Positions 25,645-35,372 of a stretch of DNA of 64,000 nucleotides are shown here, one piece after another (position 1 is the stretch's first letter; every line of letters begins with the position of its first letter). The position numbers and the translations under genes were made by a program. The DNA is taken from positions 1 to 64,000 of the forward strand of contig JAIBEZ010000085.1 in the NCBI GenBank assembly GCA_019459485.1, given 5' to 3'. Source of the DNA: Prolixibacteraceae bacterium (GTDB lineage: Bacteria; Bacteroidota; Bacteroidia; Bacteroidales; Prolixibacteraceae). The notes below the pieces were generated by a model. It had not been told where the DNA came from. It was given only the letters and a program-made list of their open reading frames with translations, and ran no database searches.

Positions 25645-27861
25645 ATGAAAATAAAATATCTATTCATACTGGCGATGTGCTGGATTTCAAATCTTGAAAC
25701 AGCAAGTGTTTCGGCACAAACAGTAACAGTCGATTTGTCGAGTGAATTCCAAATCATTAGAGGGTTTGGAGGGATGAACCACACCACCTGGATTAAAGAC
25801 TTAAATGAAGACAACAGGGAAAAAGCTTTTGGGAACGATCCGGGTGAGATGGGTTTAAGTATTCTTCGGATGCATGTTAACCCAAACGCTGCACAGTTCA
25901 ATCTTGAAGTACCGACAGCTTTACATGCCATTAAAAAAGGCGCTGTTGTTTTTGCCACTCCATGGAATGCACCTGAAGCATTAACTGTTAAAGTTTCTGA
26001 TATAACCAAGGTTGACCCGGCAAAATATGACGCATACGCTGCACATTTGAATGCATTTGACACGTATATGTCGAATAACGGCGCGCCATTGTACGCTATT
26101 TCAGTGCAAAATGAACCCGATTGGGGTGAATGGACCCGATGGACTTCGGCAGAAATGCTCGACTTTTTGAAAAATCATGCGCATAACCTGAATAACCCCC
26201 GCGTGATGGCGCCTGAGTCTTTTCAATTCAGACGTGCCTTTTCCGATCCGCTTTTAAACGATGCCAAGGCAGCAGCCAACTTTGAAATTGTGGGTGGTCA
26301 TATTTACGGTGGAGGATTGGCTGATTATCCGCTTGCACGGCAGAAAGGGAAAGAGGTATGGATGACAGAACACTTACTGGGCAGTGGTGACGGACTCGTT
26401 AACAACTGGGATTTGGCGCTTACTGTGGGAAAAGAAATAAACGACTGCATGAAGGCCAATTTCAACGCCTATGTTTGGTGGTACATTCGCCGGTCGTATG
26501 GTTTGATTACCGATGACGGAAATATTACGGATAAAGGATATGTTATTTCACAGTTCTCAAAATTTATACGTCCCGGCGCTGTTCGGGTTGATGCAACAAT
26601 TACTTCTTCATCACTTTTAGATGTCACAGCCTATAAAACTGACACATCCTTTGTTATGGTTGTGGTTAACAGAAACAGCACGGGTAAAAGTTTGAATTTC
26701 AATATTAAAAATGGAACTGTTGATAAGCTCACTCAATTCACTACTTCTGCAACTAAAAAAGGGGTGAACGATGGTGATTTAACTGTTTCGGGAGGTTTGT
26801 TCACTGCAACGGTTGACGCCAAAAGTGTTACCACATTCACCACTTATTCTGCTAATGGTGGTAAAACGGGAAATGTAAAACCAACTGCTTTTGCCGGCGA
26901 TGATTTAATCATTAACGATACAGGAACCGGTTCCAATGTAATTAAACTGGATGGTTCTTTAAGCGAGGATAGCGATGGTGAAATTGTGAATTATTCCTGG
27001 TCGTTAAACGAACAACAGATTGCCTGGGAACCAAACGCTGAATCAACAATTTCCATTGGCGAATATAATTATGTATTAACCGTAACCGATAACGATGGCG
27101 CAACGGCTACCGATACCTTGCATGTAAAATTTAAAAGTCTGAATAATACTGAGATTTGGCTTGAGGCCGAATGTGCAACGATTGGTGCAAATTGGGATAC
27201 CAACACCGATGCAGGAGCTTCAAATGGAAGCTATGTAATGGCTAAGCCGGGCATTCAAAGCCTGACAACAGCGGCTGGTAGCGAAGGTACACTGGTACTT
27301 CCTTTTTCAGTTGATACAACCGGAAACTATAACTTACATGCCCGATTGAATTGCCCAACGAGTGATGACGACTCATTCTGGATAAAATTGGATAACGGAT
27401 CGTTTACTACATTTAACGGATTGGTTACCAATGGCTGGGCCTGGTTGAAATTAACCAGTTTCTGGCTCACAAAGGGACAGCATAAACTTACAATTACCTA
27501 TCGCGAGGATGGTGCAAAGCTTGACAAGATTTTGATAGCGAATACCGGACTTATACCAACCGCTTTTGGCGGAGCGGCTGATAATTGCGAATTAAATACG
27601 GGAAATATCAAGTCATTGTATGATAATGAGGGAATCTTCACAGTTTATCCAAACCCATCATCAGGCCAGGTAAATATTTCATGGGACAAGAAATTTAATT
27701 CATTAAAAGTTTACAATCTTCAGGGACAATCGCTGCTTGTTAAGCAGTACCCGGCTGAGATTGAAAAAACGGACGAAGTGTTTGATTTTGGCCAAGGAAT
27801 ATATTTTATTATGCTTCAAAACAAAAATTCATCGGCTGTTAAAAAGATTGTTATTAATTGA
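25645..27861 (+). CDS. GH30 glucuronoxylanase (GH30_8-like) with PKD-like, CBM-like and T9SS modules
   Basis: GTG 25636 is possible but ATG 25645 gives a proper signal peptide (ending SVSAQ). The GH30 core shows RGFGGMNHTTW, the acid/base Glu in SVQNEPDWGEWTRW (about 155) and the nucleophile Glu in VWMTEHLLGSG (about 242). WWYIRRSYG (about 278) contains the Arg that in GH30_8 enzymes contacts the glucuronate carboxylate, so cleavage next to methylglucuronate branches is expected. PKD-like (AFAGDDLIINDTGTGSNVIK) and CBM-like modules and a T9SS tail (YPNPSSGQVNISW to KKIVIN) follow. It sits 18 nt after CE6 and shares that gene's CBM-like module. Confidence 0.92.
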   Translation: MKIKYLFILAMCWISNLETASVSAQTVTVDLSSEFQIIRGFGGMNHTTWIKDLNEDNREKAFGNDPGEMGLSILRMHVNPNAAQFNLEVPTALHAIKKGAVVFATPWNAPEALTVKVSDITKVDPAKYDAYAAHLNAFDTYMSNNGAPLYAISVQNEPDWGEWTRWTSAEMLDFLKNHAHNLNNPRVMAPESFQFRRAFSDPLLNDAKAAANFEIVGGHIYGGGLADYPLARQKGKEVWMTEHLLGSGDGLVNNWDLALTVGKEINDCMKANFNAYVWWYIRRSYGLITDDGNITDKGYVISQFSKFIRPGAVRVDATITSSSLLDVTAYKTDTSFVMVVVNRNSTGKSLNFNIKNGTVDKLTQFTTSATKKGVNDGDLTVSGGLFTATVDAKSVTTFTTYSANGGKTGNVKPTAFAGDDLIINDTGTGSNVIKLDGSLSEDSDGEIVNYSWSLNEQQIAWEPNAESTISIGEYNYVLTVTDNDGATATDTLHVKFKSLNNTEIWLEAECATIGANWDTNTDAGASNGSYVMAKPGIQSLTTAAGSEGTLVLPFSVDTTGNYNLHARLNCPTSDDDSFWIKLDNGSFTTFNGLVTNGWAWLKLTSFWLTKGQHKLTITYREDGAKLDKILIANTGLIPTAFGGAADNCELNTGNIKSLYDNEGIFTVYPNPSSGQVNISWDKKFNSLKVYNLQGQSLLVKQYPAEIEKTDEVFDFGQGIYFIMLQNKNSSAVKKIVIN

Positions 27862-27877
27862 TTGTGAGAAAAATATT

Positions 27878-30103
27878 ATGCAGAAAATTTCATTCATACT
27901 ATTTATTTTGGCGTTGGTTCTGAACGTAAACGGCCAGTCACCTTCGTTCAAAACCTACATGAATCCGGTTATTCCGGGCGATCATCCCGATTGTACAATT
28001 ACCAAAGTGGGGAAAGATTATTACACAACTGGTTCGTCTTTCAATGTAACCCCGGTGATTTATCATTCAACCAACCTCGTTCACTGGGAAGCCATTGCAC
28101 AGCCGGTAAGTGCATCGTGGTCTGGCTTCGGGGATAACCCGGGTGGTGGTTGCTGGGGCGGGCACGTGGTTTATTACAACGGCAAATGGTGGAATTACTT
28201 TTCGAGGGCAAACACCATGCATTTTGTAAAAGCCGACAAGCCAGAAGGTCCTTGGAGCGCTCCGACCAGGGTGAACAACCCATCGACGCTTCCTTACGGA
28301 TTGGGATACGACAATTCGATATTTATCGACGACAACAACAAATGGTATTTGGTGGTAAAAAATGGCCAGCCCAATGGCGGCATTGTTGAACTGGGAAGTA
28401 ACGGTCAGCCAACTGGTGTTGTTTACGATTTAAAATGGTTGAATCCAAGTCCTGCCCTGCCCTACAGTTGGGCTGAAGGGCCTGTGATGTGGAAATACAA
28501 TGGTTACTATTACTATTCGTTTGCACGCGACTTATCCGGAGGGCAAAAGTCGATGCGTAGCAAAACGCTGACTGCCGATCAATCAGCATGGCAAATGATG
28601 GGTGATTTTTTCAATGAGAGCGATCCGCTAAAATCGGGTTCCCTGTTTTCTGCGCCAAACCACGCTTCCCCGGCGGTGTTGGTTGACGACAGCACTTCGT
28701 GGGTGATACATCCGGTTTATGCCAAAGGCGAGTGGAGAGGCCAGGGACGACAGGGTTTGCTGAACCAGGTTCGTTACAATTCAAGTGGCCGCCCGATTGC
28801 CGACTACCCTGTCAACAAATCGTTTACAGCGCCCAAACTGCCAAGCAGCGGAATCCCGTGGATGGTTCCAAAATCCGATGAATTTTCAACGACCAAACTT
28901 CATCCTGAATGGTCTTCACTGGGCTACACAGCGTCCGGTAAAAACTCGCTAGCCCAACGCCCCGGCTGGTTGTGGTTATCGCCCAAAAGTACAACCAAAG
29001 GAAATACGGTAACCAAGTACGATGGCGAACACAATTATTCGCTCATTACGCGGCTCGATTTTGCGGCCAAATCCAACAATGATCAGGCTGGATTGAGATT
29101 ATTACGGGGCGACGAAACCAAGTTTGTTAAACTCGTCAGTTCGCTAAATACTGAAGGGAAAAAGGTGGTAGTTTTTAGTTTTGAAAGCACCAGCTACGCA
29201 GCCGAAAACACTCTTGGCGATACGCTTTGGCTTAAAATGGTAAGGATAAACCATAAAATAACCGGATTCTTTAGTGGCAATGGTGACGACTGGACACAAG
29301 TGGGACAAGCATTGGACGTATCGGTGATTGATTCTTATTCCGATTTTACATCGTTCACCGGAACGCTTCAGGGTTTGTATGTACAGGGAGCAACCAGCGC
29401 TTACTTTGACCTTTACATTTACCGCGATGCCTATACACCTATTCTGGCCGAATGTCCGGCAAACCAGTTTGGTACGACAAAAAGTTTACCCAGCCAGGGC
29501 ATCAGTGTGCTCGACAATATCCACAACAACGATTGGGCATTGTATGCGGGAGTCGAATTTGGCAACAACGATTACAAAGTTGAACCCGATTCAGTAGAAT
29601 TTACCGCATCAGGCATCACTTCCGGCGGCATGATTGAGGTTTGGCTCGATTCTATTGATACCGGAACTAAAGTAGCTGAATGTGCCATTGGCAATACCGG
29701 AAGTTGGAGCACATTTAAAAAGTTTAAAGCGCCGGTAACAACGGTTTCAGGTAACCACGATGTATATCTGAAATTTGTCGGATCGGGAACCGCCAAACTT
29801 TTTCAGCTTAAATGGATGAATTTCAGCAAAAAATCGGCACCAACATCTGCTTCAAAAGGAATAGAAAAACCGGGCAAACTTTCAATTTATCCCAATCCGG
29901 CAAAAGACCGGATTTCAATTTATTCCGGATTTCCGTTTAGTACCGTTGAAATATTCAGCATGAATGGGAAAATGGTTTTTCAGGAAAGAAATGAAGCGAC
30001 CCAAAGTTCAGTACTGAAATTAAATCTGGACGGCGGAATGTATGTTTTAAAAGTTAGCAGCGAAAAGGATGTCGCCTCTTCAAAGCTTTTGATTGAATTA
30101 TAA
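27878..30103 (+). CDS. GH43 beta-xylosidase/arabinofuranosidase with CBM6 and T9SS tail
   Basis: The track extends upstream into the GH30 gene; ATG 27878 (MQKISFILFILALVLNVNGQ) supplies the signal peptide and the true start, giving 741 aa. The five-bladed GH43 propeller shows the general base in PGDHPDCTI (Asp, about 36) and the acid in WAEGPVMWKY (about 198). A concanavalin-like C-terminal domain (about 325-525, DEFSTTKLHPEWSSLGY), a CBM6-like module (about 545-660) and a T9SS domain (IYPNPAKDRISIYSG to SSKLLIEL) follow. The product probably removes xylose or arabinose from xylan or its oligosaccharides outside the cell. It is third in the run. Confidence 0.92.
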   Translation: MQKISFILFILALVLNVNGQSPSFKTYMNPVIPGDHPDCTITKVGKDYYTTGSSFNVTPVIYHSTNLVHWEAIAQPVSASWSGFGDNPGGGCWGGHVVYYNGKWWNYFSRANTMHFVKADKPEGPWSAPTRVNNPSTLPYGLGYDNSIFIDDNNKWYLVVKNGQPNGGIVELGSNGQPTGVVYDLKWLNPSPALPYSWAEGPVMWKYNGYYYYSFARDLSGGQKSMRSKTLTADQSAWQMMGDFFNESDPLKSGSLFSAPNHASPAVLVDDSTSWVIHPVYAKGEWRGQGRQGLLNQVRYNSSGRPIADYPVNKSFTAPKLPSSGIPWMVPKSDEFSTTKLHPEWSSLGYTASGKNSLAQRPGWLWLSPKSTTKGNTVTKYDGEHNYSLITRLDFAAKSNNDQAGLRLLRGDETKFVKLVSSLNTEGKKVVVFSFESTSYAAENTLGDTLWLKMVRINHKITGFFSGNGDDWTQVGQALDVSVIDSYSDFTSFTGTLQGLYVQGATSAYFDLYIYRDAYTPILAECPANQFGTTKSLPSQGISVLDNIHNNDWALYAGVEFGNNDYKVEPDSVEFTASGITSGGMIEVWLDSIDTGTKVAECAIGNTGSWSTFKKFKAPVTTVSGNHDVYLKFVGSGTAKLFQLKWMNFSKKSAPTSASKGIEKPGKLSIYPNPAKDRISIYSGFPFSTVEIFSMNGKMVFQERNEATQSSVLKLNLDGGMYVLKVSSEKDVASSKLLIEL

Positions 30104-30121
30104 CCAAATAAAAATAAACAG

Positions 30122-31630
30122 ATGAATTACAAAAATTTACTTCTAGCATTCTGCATGTTCGCCAGTTCTGCAGTATATGCGCAGCCCATCGCCGACGGAA
30201 ATACGAAATTCCTTGGCAGCGCATATAGTAGTTCACAGTCAACTAATTTCAGAAACTACTGGAACCAAATTACTCCTGAAAATGGTGGAAAATGGGGAAG
30301 CGTGGAAAGAACCAGAGACGTAATGAACTGGGGGGAAATGGAAACGAGCTACAAATTGGCTAAGCAATATGGCATACTTTTTAAAGCGCACACCCTGATT
30401 TGGGGCGCACAACAACCTTCGTGGATCGGTGGATTAGATACAGCTTCCCAGCGTAAAGAAATAGAACAATGGTTTTCGCTGACGGCTGCTAAGTATCCTG
30501 ACATGGAATATATCGACGTGGTAAACGAGCCACTTCACAATGCACCCAATGGAATGCTTCCGTGGGGAGCCACTGTGAAAAATGTTGATTATGCAAAAGC
30601 TCTGGGTGGAGCCGGAAAAACCGGATGGGATTGGGTTGTAACTTCTTTCCGCATGGCCCGCAAATATTTCCCGAAATCGAAATTAATTCTGAATGAATAC
30701 AGTGTGATCAACAGCTCAACAGAAACGGAGAAATATATTAATTTAATTAAAATTCTTCAGGCAGATGGTTTGATTGATGGCATTGGCGAACAGGCACATG
30801 CTTTTACAACAGCCGGTACACCTGCAACGACCTTAAAAACGAACCTCGATGCACTGGGAGCAACCGGAGTACCCATCTATTTAACCGAAATGGATATTGA
30901 CGGAGCGACGGATCTTATACAACTAAAAGAAATGCAGCGCGTTTTCCCAATTTTCTGGGAACACCCTTCCGTTAAGGGAATAACCTTTTGGGGCTTCAGA
31001 ACGGGCCTGTGGCGTAACAACGAGAAAGCATACCTGATCAACTCAAATAACACTGAACGGCCAGCAATGAAGTGGTTGAAAGCTTATGTGAACGATACAC
31101 TTACAATGACCGAATCAATTGCTCTTTCTTTTGACAATGACAGTACCTCAACTATTCTCAAAGGTGCTTCTGTTAATATGATTGCAACTGTACTGCCTTC
31201 AAATACAACCATTCCCAATATTACATGGAGTACGTATCCTACCTATCGGGCTTCAATTGATTCCAACGGAAAACTAACTGCTTTGGGTAACGGAACTGTT
31301 ACAGTTACGGCTACAGCCTGGGACGGTTCGGGAATTAAAGGCACAAAGGTTATTACTATTACAGATCCACCCACAGGTTTATCCGATAAATTAAATGCAG
31401 GTTTTATAAAGGTGTATCCAAATCCTGCGGTGAATGGCAATTTCACAATCGCTGGAATTGAAAGTGTTAAACAAATTGAGTTAATTAATCTGCTTGGAGA
31501 AAAAGTGGTTACTCTCAATAATTTAAACCAATCGTCACTAAATATACAGGTAAATGTTCCTGAAGGAATTTATTTCCTGAAGCTATTCGACGGACATCAG
31601 TCAGTTAGTAAAAAAATTGTAATTAAATAA
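30122..31630 (+). CDS. GH10 endo-beta-1,4-xylanase with Ig-like domain and T9SS tail
   Basis: A signal peptide (about 1-20, ending AVYAQ) precedes a GH10 barrel: FKAHTLIWGAQQPSW, the acid/base in IDVVNEPLHN (about 135), the nucleophile in YLTEMDIDGA (about 255) and ITFWGFRTGLW. A bacterial Ig-like (BIG2) module (about 340-415, GNGTVTVTATAWDGSG) and a T9SS domain (VYPNPAVNGNFTIAG to SVSKKIVIK) end the protein. It should act extracellularly as the main backbone-cutting xylanase. It is the last T9SS-tailed member of the run, followed after 6 nt by the fusion enzyme. Confidence 0.95.
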   Translation: MNYKNLLLAFCMFASSAVYAQPIADGNTKFLGSAYSSSQSTNFRNYWNQITPENGGKWGSVERTRDVMNWGEMETSYKLAKQYGILFKAHTLIWGAQQPSWIGGLDTASQRKEIEQWFSLTAAKYPDMEYIDVVNEPLHNAPNGMLPWGATVKNVDYAKALGGAGKTGWDWVVTSFRMARKYFPKSKLILNEYSVINSSTETEKYINLIKILQADGLIDGIGEQAHAFTTAGTPATTLKTNLDALGATGVPIYLTEMDIDGATDLIQLKEMQRVFPIFWEHPSVKGITFWGFRTGLWRNNEKAYLINSNNTERPAMKWLKAYVNDTLTMTESIALSFDNDSTSTILKGASVNMIATVLPSNTTIPNITWSTYPTYRASIDSNGKLTALGNGTVTVTATAWDGSGIKGTKVITITDPPTGLSDKLNAGFIKVYPNPAVNGNFTIAGIESVKQIELINLLGEKVVTLNNLNQSSLNIQVNVPEGIYFLKLFDGHQSVSKKIVIK

Positions 31631-31636
31631 GCAACC

Positions 31637-33742
31637 ATGTATCAGAATTTTTTAAAACATATCAGGTTGACCGCACTGATAATTGCGATCGGTTTTTCAG
31701 TATTTTCAGCAAACGCACAAAAAGGGCTGAAAGATGTTTTTCAGGGGAAATTCTATCTCGGAACTGCCATGAACAATGGTCAGATTAACGGACGTGACAC
31801 TGCTTCTGTCCGGATCATCAAACAGCATTTCAACTCCATCACTGCTGAAAACATCATGAAAAGCGCACTGATACAGCCAACAGAAGGAAAGTTTAACTTC
31901 GAACTGGCCGACCAGTTTGTTGAATTCGGGTTACAAAATCAAATGTTTATTGTAGGCCATTGTTTGGTGTGGCACTCACAGACACCAAGGTGGTTTTTTG
32001 TTGACAGCGATGGCAAAGATGTTTCGCGCGATGTCCTCATCAGCCGCATGAAAAATCATATTGAAACAGTTGTTGGCCGCTACAAAGGCAAGGTAAAAGG
32101 CTGGGATGTTGTGAACGAAGCAATTGAAGACAACGGTTCCTGGCGCGAGAGCAAATTCTACAAGATTATTGGTCCCGAATTCGTAAAACTGGCTTTTCAA
32201 TTTGCCCGCGAAACCGATCCGGATGCTGAGCTCTACTACAACGATTATTCAATGGCGTTGCCAGGAAGACGAGAAGGCGTGGTTAAAATGGTAAAAGACC
32301 TTCAGAAAGACGGAATCCGCGTGGACGGAATCGGAATGCAGGGCCATTTAAGCATGGACTTTCCTAAAACAGAAGAATTCGAAAAAAGCATCCTGACTTT
32401 TGCCGGTTTGGGAGCACAGGTACACATTACTGAAATGGATATTTCGGCGCTGCCCAGCCCTAAAAACCAGCAGGGAGCCGATGTCGATTCTCGGGTTGAA
32501 TACAAAGCCGAGTTAAATCCTTACACAAATGGATTGACCGAAGAGGCTGAAAAAGCACACGCAAAACGTTATCAGGAAATGTTCGATCTGTTCCTGAAAC
32601 ATCAGGACAAAATTGACCGGGTAACATTGTGGGGTGTTAGCGACCGCCAGTCGTGGAAAAACAATTTCCCGGTTCCGGGACGGACGGATTATCCGCTGCT
32701 TTTCGATCGTAACAATCGGCCCAAAAGTTTTGCAAAAAGCCTGCTCGCCGGAGCGGAAACAAGTATGCTCAAAAGCGGCAGTAACTATCTCATGAAAGAC
32801 CTATACATTGCTGATCCTTCGGCGCACGTTTTCAAGGGCAAAATATACGTTTATCCGTCGCACGACATTGAGACAGGAACTCGGGGTCATGGCGACGGCG
32901 ACCAATTCGATATGCGCGATTACCGAATATTTTCGATGGACAATGTTGAGGGCCCGGTTACTGATCACGGCGTAGCACTCGATTTAAAAGACATTCCCTG
33001 GGCGGGTCGCCAGTTGTGGGCGCCAGATGTGGCTTTCAAAAAAGGGACTTACTACCTTTATTTTCCGGCAAAGGACCAGACCGATATTTTCCGCATGGGT
33101 GTTGCCACCAGCAAAAAACCTGAAGGCCCGTTTAAGGCTGAATCCAACCCGATAAAAGGAAGTTACAGCATCGATCCGGCTGTTTTTCAGGATAAAAACG
33201 GAGCACACTACATGTATTTCGGCGGACTCAGGGGCGGCCAGTTGCAACGTTACCGCAACAACAAAGCCATCGAGTCGGGCATTCATCCAAAAGCTGATGA
33301 ACCTGCCTTGACTGCAAAAATCGCAAAACTGACCGACAATATGCTCGAATTTGCTGAAGAACCAAAGGATGTGGTTGTTCTTGATAAAGCAGGACAGCCC
33401 CTCAAAGAAGGCGACCGCAACCGCCGCTTTTTTGAAGCTGCCTGGGTTCACAACTACAACGGCAAATACTATTTCTCCTACTCAACAGGCGACACGCACA
33501 ATATTTGCTATGCCATTGGCGATAATCCTTACGGGCCATTCACTTATGAAGGTGTAATTCTCACTCCGGTTGTGGGTTGGACCACCCACCATTCCATCGT
33601 TGAATTCAAGGGAAAATGGTACCTGTTTCACCACGACAGCAAACCTTCAGGAGGAAAAACCCACCTGCGCAGTGTGAAAGTAACCGAATTGAAATACAAT
33701 ACCGACGGAACCATCCAAACCATTGACGGTGAAGGGAAATAA
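31637..33742 (+). CDS. Bifunctional GH10-GH43 fusion enzyme
   Basis: A signal peptide covers about residues 1-28 (ending SANAQ). The GH10 domain (about 30-375) shows GHCLVWHSQTPRWFF, the acid/base in WDVVNEAIED (about 158), the nucleophile in ITEMDIS (about 265) and TLWGVSDRQSW. The GH43 domain (about 385-700) has its three carboxylates in YIADPSAHVF, YSIDPAVFQD (about 513) and FFEAAWV (about 598). There is no CBM and no T9SS tail, unlike the previous four enzymes. It is therefore probably periplasmic, turning imported xylo-oligosaccharides into shorter products and then xylose or arabinose. It is last in the operon. Confidence 0.93.
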   Translation: MYQNFLKHIRLTALIIAIGFSVFSANAQKGLKDVFQGKFYLGTAMNNGQINGRDTASVRIIKQHFNSITAENIMKSALIQPTEGKFNFELADQFVEFGLQNQMFIVGHCLVWHSQTPRWFFVDSDGKDVSRDVLISRMKNHIETVVGRYKGKVKGWDVVNEAIEDNGSWRESKFYKIIGPEFVKLAFQFARETDPDAELYYNDYSMALPGRREGVVKMVKDLQKDGIRVDGIGMQGHLSMDFPKTEEFEKSILTFAGLGAQVHITEMDISALPSPKNQQGADVDSRVEYKAELNPYTNGLTEEAEKAHAKRYQEMFDLFLKHQDKIDRVTLWGVSDRQSWKNNFPVPGRTDYPLLFDRNNRPKSFAKSLLAGAETSMLKSGSNYLMKDLYIADPSAHVFKGKIYVYPSHDIETGTRGHGDGDQFDMRDYRIFSMDNVEGPVTDHGVALDLKDIPWAGRQLWAPDVAFKKGTYYLYFPAKDQTDIFRMGVATSKKPEGPFKAESNPIKGSYSIDPAVFQDKNGAHYMYFGGLRGGQLQRYRNNKAIESGIHPKADEPALTAKIAKLTDNMLEFAEEPKDVVVLDKAGQPLKEGDRNRRFFEAAWVHNYNGKYYFSYSTGDTHNICYAIGDNPYGPFTYEGVILTPVVGWTTHHSIVEFKGKWYLFHHDSKPSGGKTHLRSVKVTELKYNTDGTIQTIDGEGK

Positions 33743-33769
33743 CTGAATATCGGGAGTTCGGCCTAAGCT

Positions 33770-35173
33770 TTAATTTTGCTCTTTGTTTGAATATTTCCTT
33801 TTCAGCCAAAAATATACCGGAATTCCTGAAAGGATAAGAATCAACCCTAAGGCAGCTTCGCGTGGTCGTGCAATAACCGTATTAAAAATCAGTCCGATAC
33901 AAAAGAGTATAAAAATAGCCGGAACATACGGGTAACCCCACACTTTGTAGGGACGGTGCGCATCGGGCATTTTGCGGCGCAGGATAAATACGCCCAGCGT
34001 GGTAGCGCCGTAAAAGATAAAAACGGCAAAAATCACCATGTCGGTCAACTGATCGAATGTACCCGACAGCACCAGCACCGAAGCCCATACCCCCTGCCAC
34101 AAAAGCGAGTTGGAGGGCACATTAAATTTGTTCAGCTTTTTGATTCCCGAAAAGAAAAGTCCATTGCGGGCCATCGCATAATATGGACGCGAACCCGTAA
34201 GAATACTGGCATTGGTGCACCCCAGTGTGGTCAGCAAAATCAGCAGCGAAATGAACAAAACACCTCCGGTTCCCCAGAAACTTCGTACAGCCTCAACCGC
34301 AGCGATCTGATTGCCCGCTTCGTGAACCTGAACCAATTGAGGGATGGACAAAAGCGAGAGATACGTCACATTCACCAGCAGATAAACGGCGATTACCACA
34401 AAAACGCCTATCACAATTCCTTTCGGAATATTTCGGGTAGCATCTTTGATCTCTCCGCCTATAAATCCAACAGAAACCCATCCCTGATAAGCCCAGAAAG
34501 CTGCAAGCATCGCTGTAAAAAAGGAAGAAAACGTAACTGTTCCGCTGATAAGATCCCGGCGATCCATAAAATTGGCAGGTGTGGCAACCGAGCTGCCAAG
34601 TCCAAAAACAATAATCAAAAGCAGGCCTGCGCATACCATTAAGAGTATGGCTTTGCTCACCCCTGCCCCACTCTTTAATCCTGAAATATTTAGAATTGTT
34701 AATATCAGGATCAGCAGTATGGCAACGAGCTTAACGCCAAAATCCTGAAAAGGGAAGAAAACGCCTCCTATCGATAGATGTTGCAGCGATGAAAAAACTT
34801 CTGGAATGGGAATGATACTGTTCAGCGACTGGGCAAAAACATAAGCCAGAGAGGAAATAGTGGCAGTTTGAATGATCGTAAACAGCGACCAGCCATATAA
34901 AAAAGCAAAAAATCGGTTGTAAATTTTTTTCAGATAAACATATTCGCCTCCTGTATCGGCCAGTAATCCGGCAACTTCGGCATTGCTCAGGGCGCCAAAA
35001 AGTGTGATAATTCCTCCGACAATCCATGCCGCAAGTATCCACGACGAAGACTGAAGTTCAGCAGCCATCGGAGCAATTTTCTTGTACACTCCTGAACCAA
35101 TGATATTTGCGACTACAAATATGATGACATATCCCAACCCGAGCGTCTTTACCAGATTTCGTTGATTACCCAT
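33770..35173 (-). CDS. APC-superfamily amino acid permease
   Basis: About twelve hydrophobic helices are seen, with the APC family start LGYVIIFVVANIIGSGVYKK, the GGEYVYLKKIY loop after helix 2 and FWAYQGWVSVGFIGGEI in the helix 6 region. The 467 aa length is normal for LAT/APC permeases. The family moves amino acids or amines by antiport or symport; the substrate cannot be assigned. It is convergent with the GH10-GH43 gene (27-nt gap) and divergent from the GDPD-GH16 gene. Its protein is related in layout to the second permease at 38.6 kb. Confidence 0.88.
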   Translation of the reverse strand: MGNQRNLVKTLGLGYVIIFVVANIIGSGVYKKIAPMAAELQSSSWILAAWIVGGIITLFGALSNAEVAGLLADTGGEYVYLKKIYNRFFAFLYGWSLFTIIQTATISSLAYVFAQSLNSIIPIPEVFSSLQHLSIGGVFFPFQDFGVKLVAILLILILTILNISGLKSGAGVSKAILLMVCAGLLLIIVFGLGSSVATPANFMDRRDLISGTVTFSSFFTAMLAAFWAYQGWVSVGFIGGEIKDATRNIPKGIVIGVFVVIAVYLLVNVTYLSLLSIPQLVQVHEAGNQIAAVEAVRSFWGTGGVLFISLLILLTTLGCTNASILTGSRPYYAMARNGLFFSGIKKLNKFNVPSNSLLWQGVWASVLVLSGTFDQLTDMVIFAVFIFYGATTLGVFILRRKMPDAHRPYKVWGYPYVPAIFILFCIGLIFNTVIARPREAALGLILILSGIPVYFWLKRKYSNKEQN

Positions 35174-35372
35174 ATAGTTTTGAAAATGAATAAGGATTCG
35201 AAATTAAGAAATTAGTTAGATTCTGGAGGACTATTTACATTGCCGCGAATTTAAAATGTGGGCAGCCATGCGAGTTGGAAATTCCGTAGCTGCTCACATT
35301 TATTTTTTACTAAAACTTTGTGCAACTTTGTGTTTTCAAGCCTTCGGGGCAAAATCTGTAAAATCTAAAAAA

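Noticed and set aside
27737-27877. Extension of the GH43 ORF into the GH30 gene
   Set aside because: It is another frame of the GH30 T9SS tail; the signal peptide begins at ATG 27878.
33956-34642. 228-aa plus-strand ORF
   Set aside because: It is antisense to the APC permease, whose helices and motifs are clear; composition is typical of a shadow frame.
35256-35372. N-terminal extension of the GDPD-GH16 ORF
   Set aside because: The extension is low-quality sequence before a clear signal peptide at ATG 35373; an exported protein would not start there.
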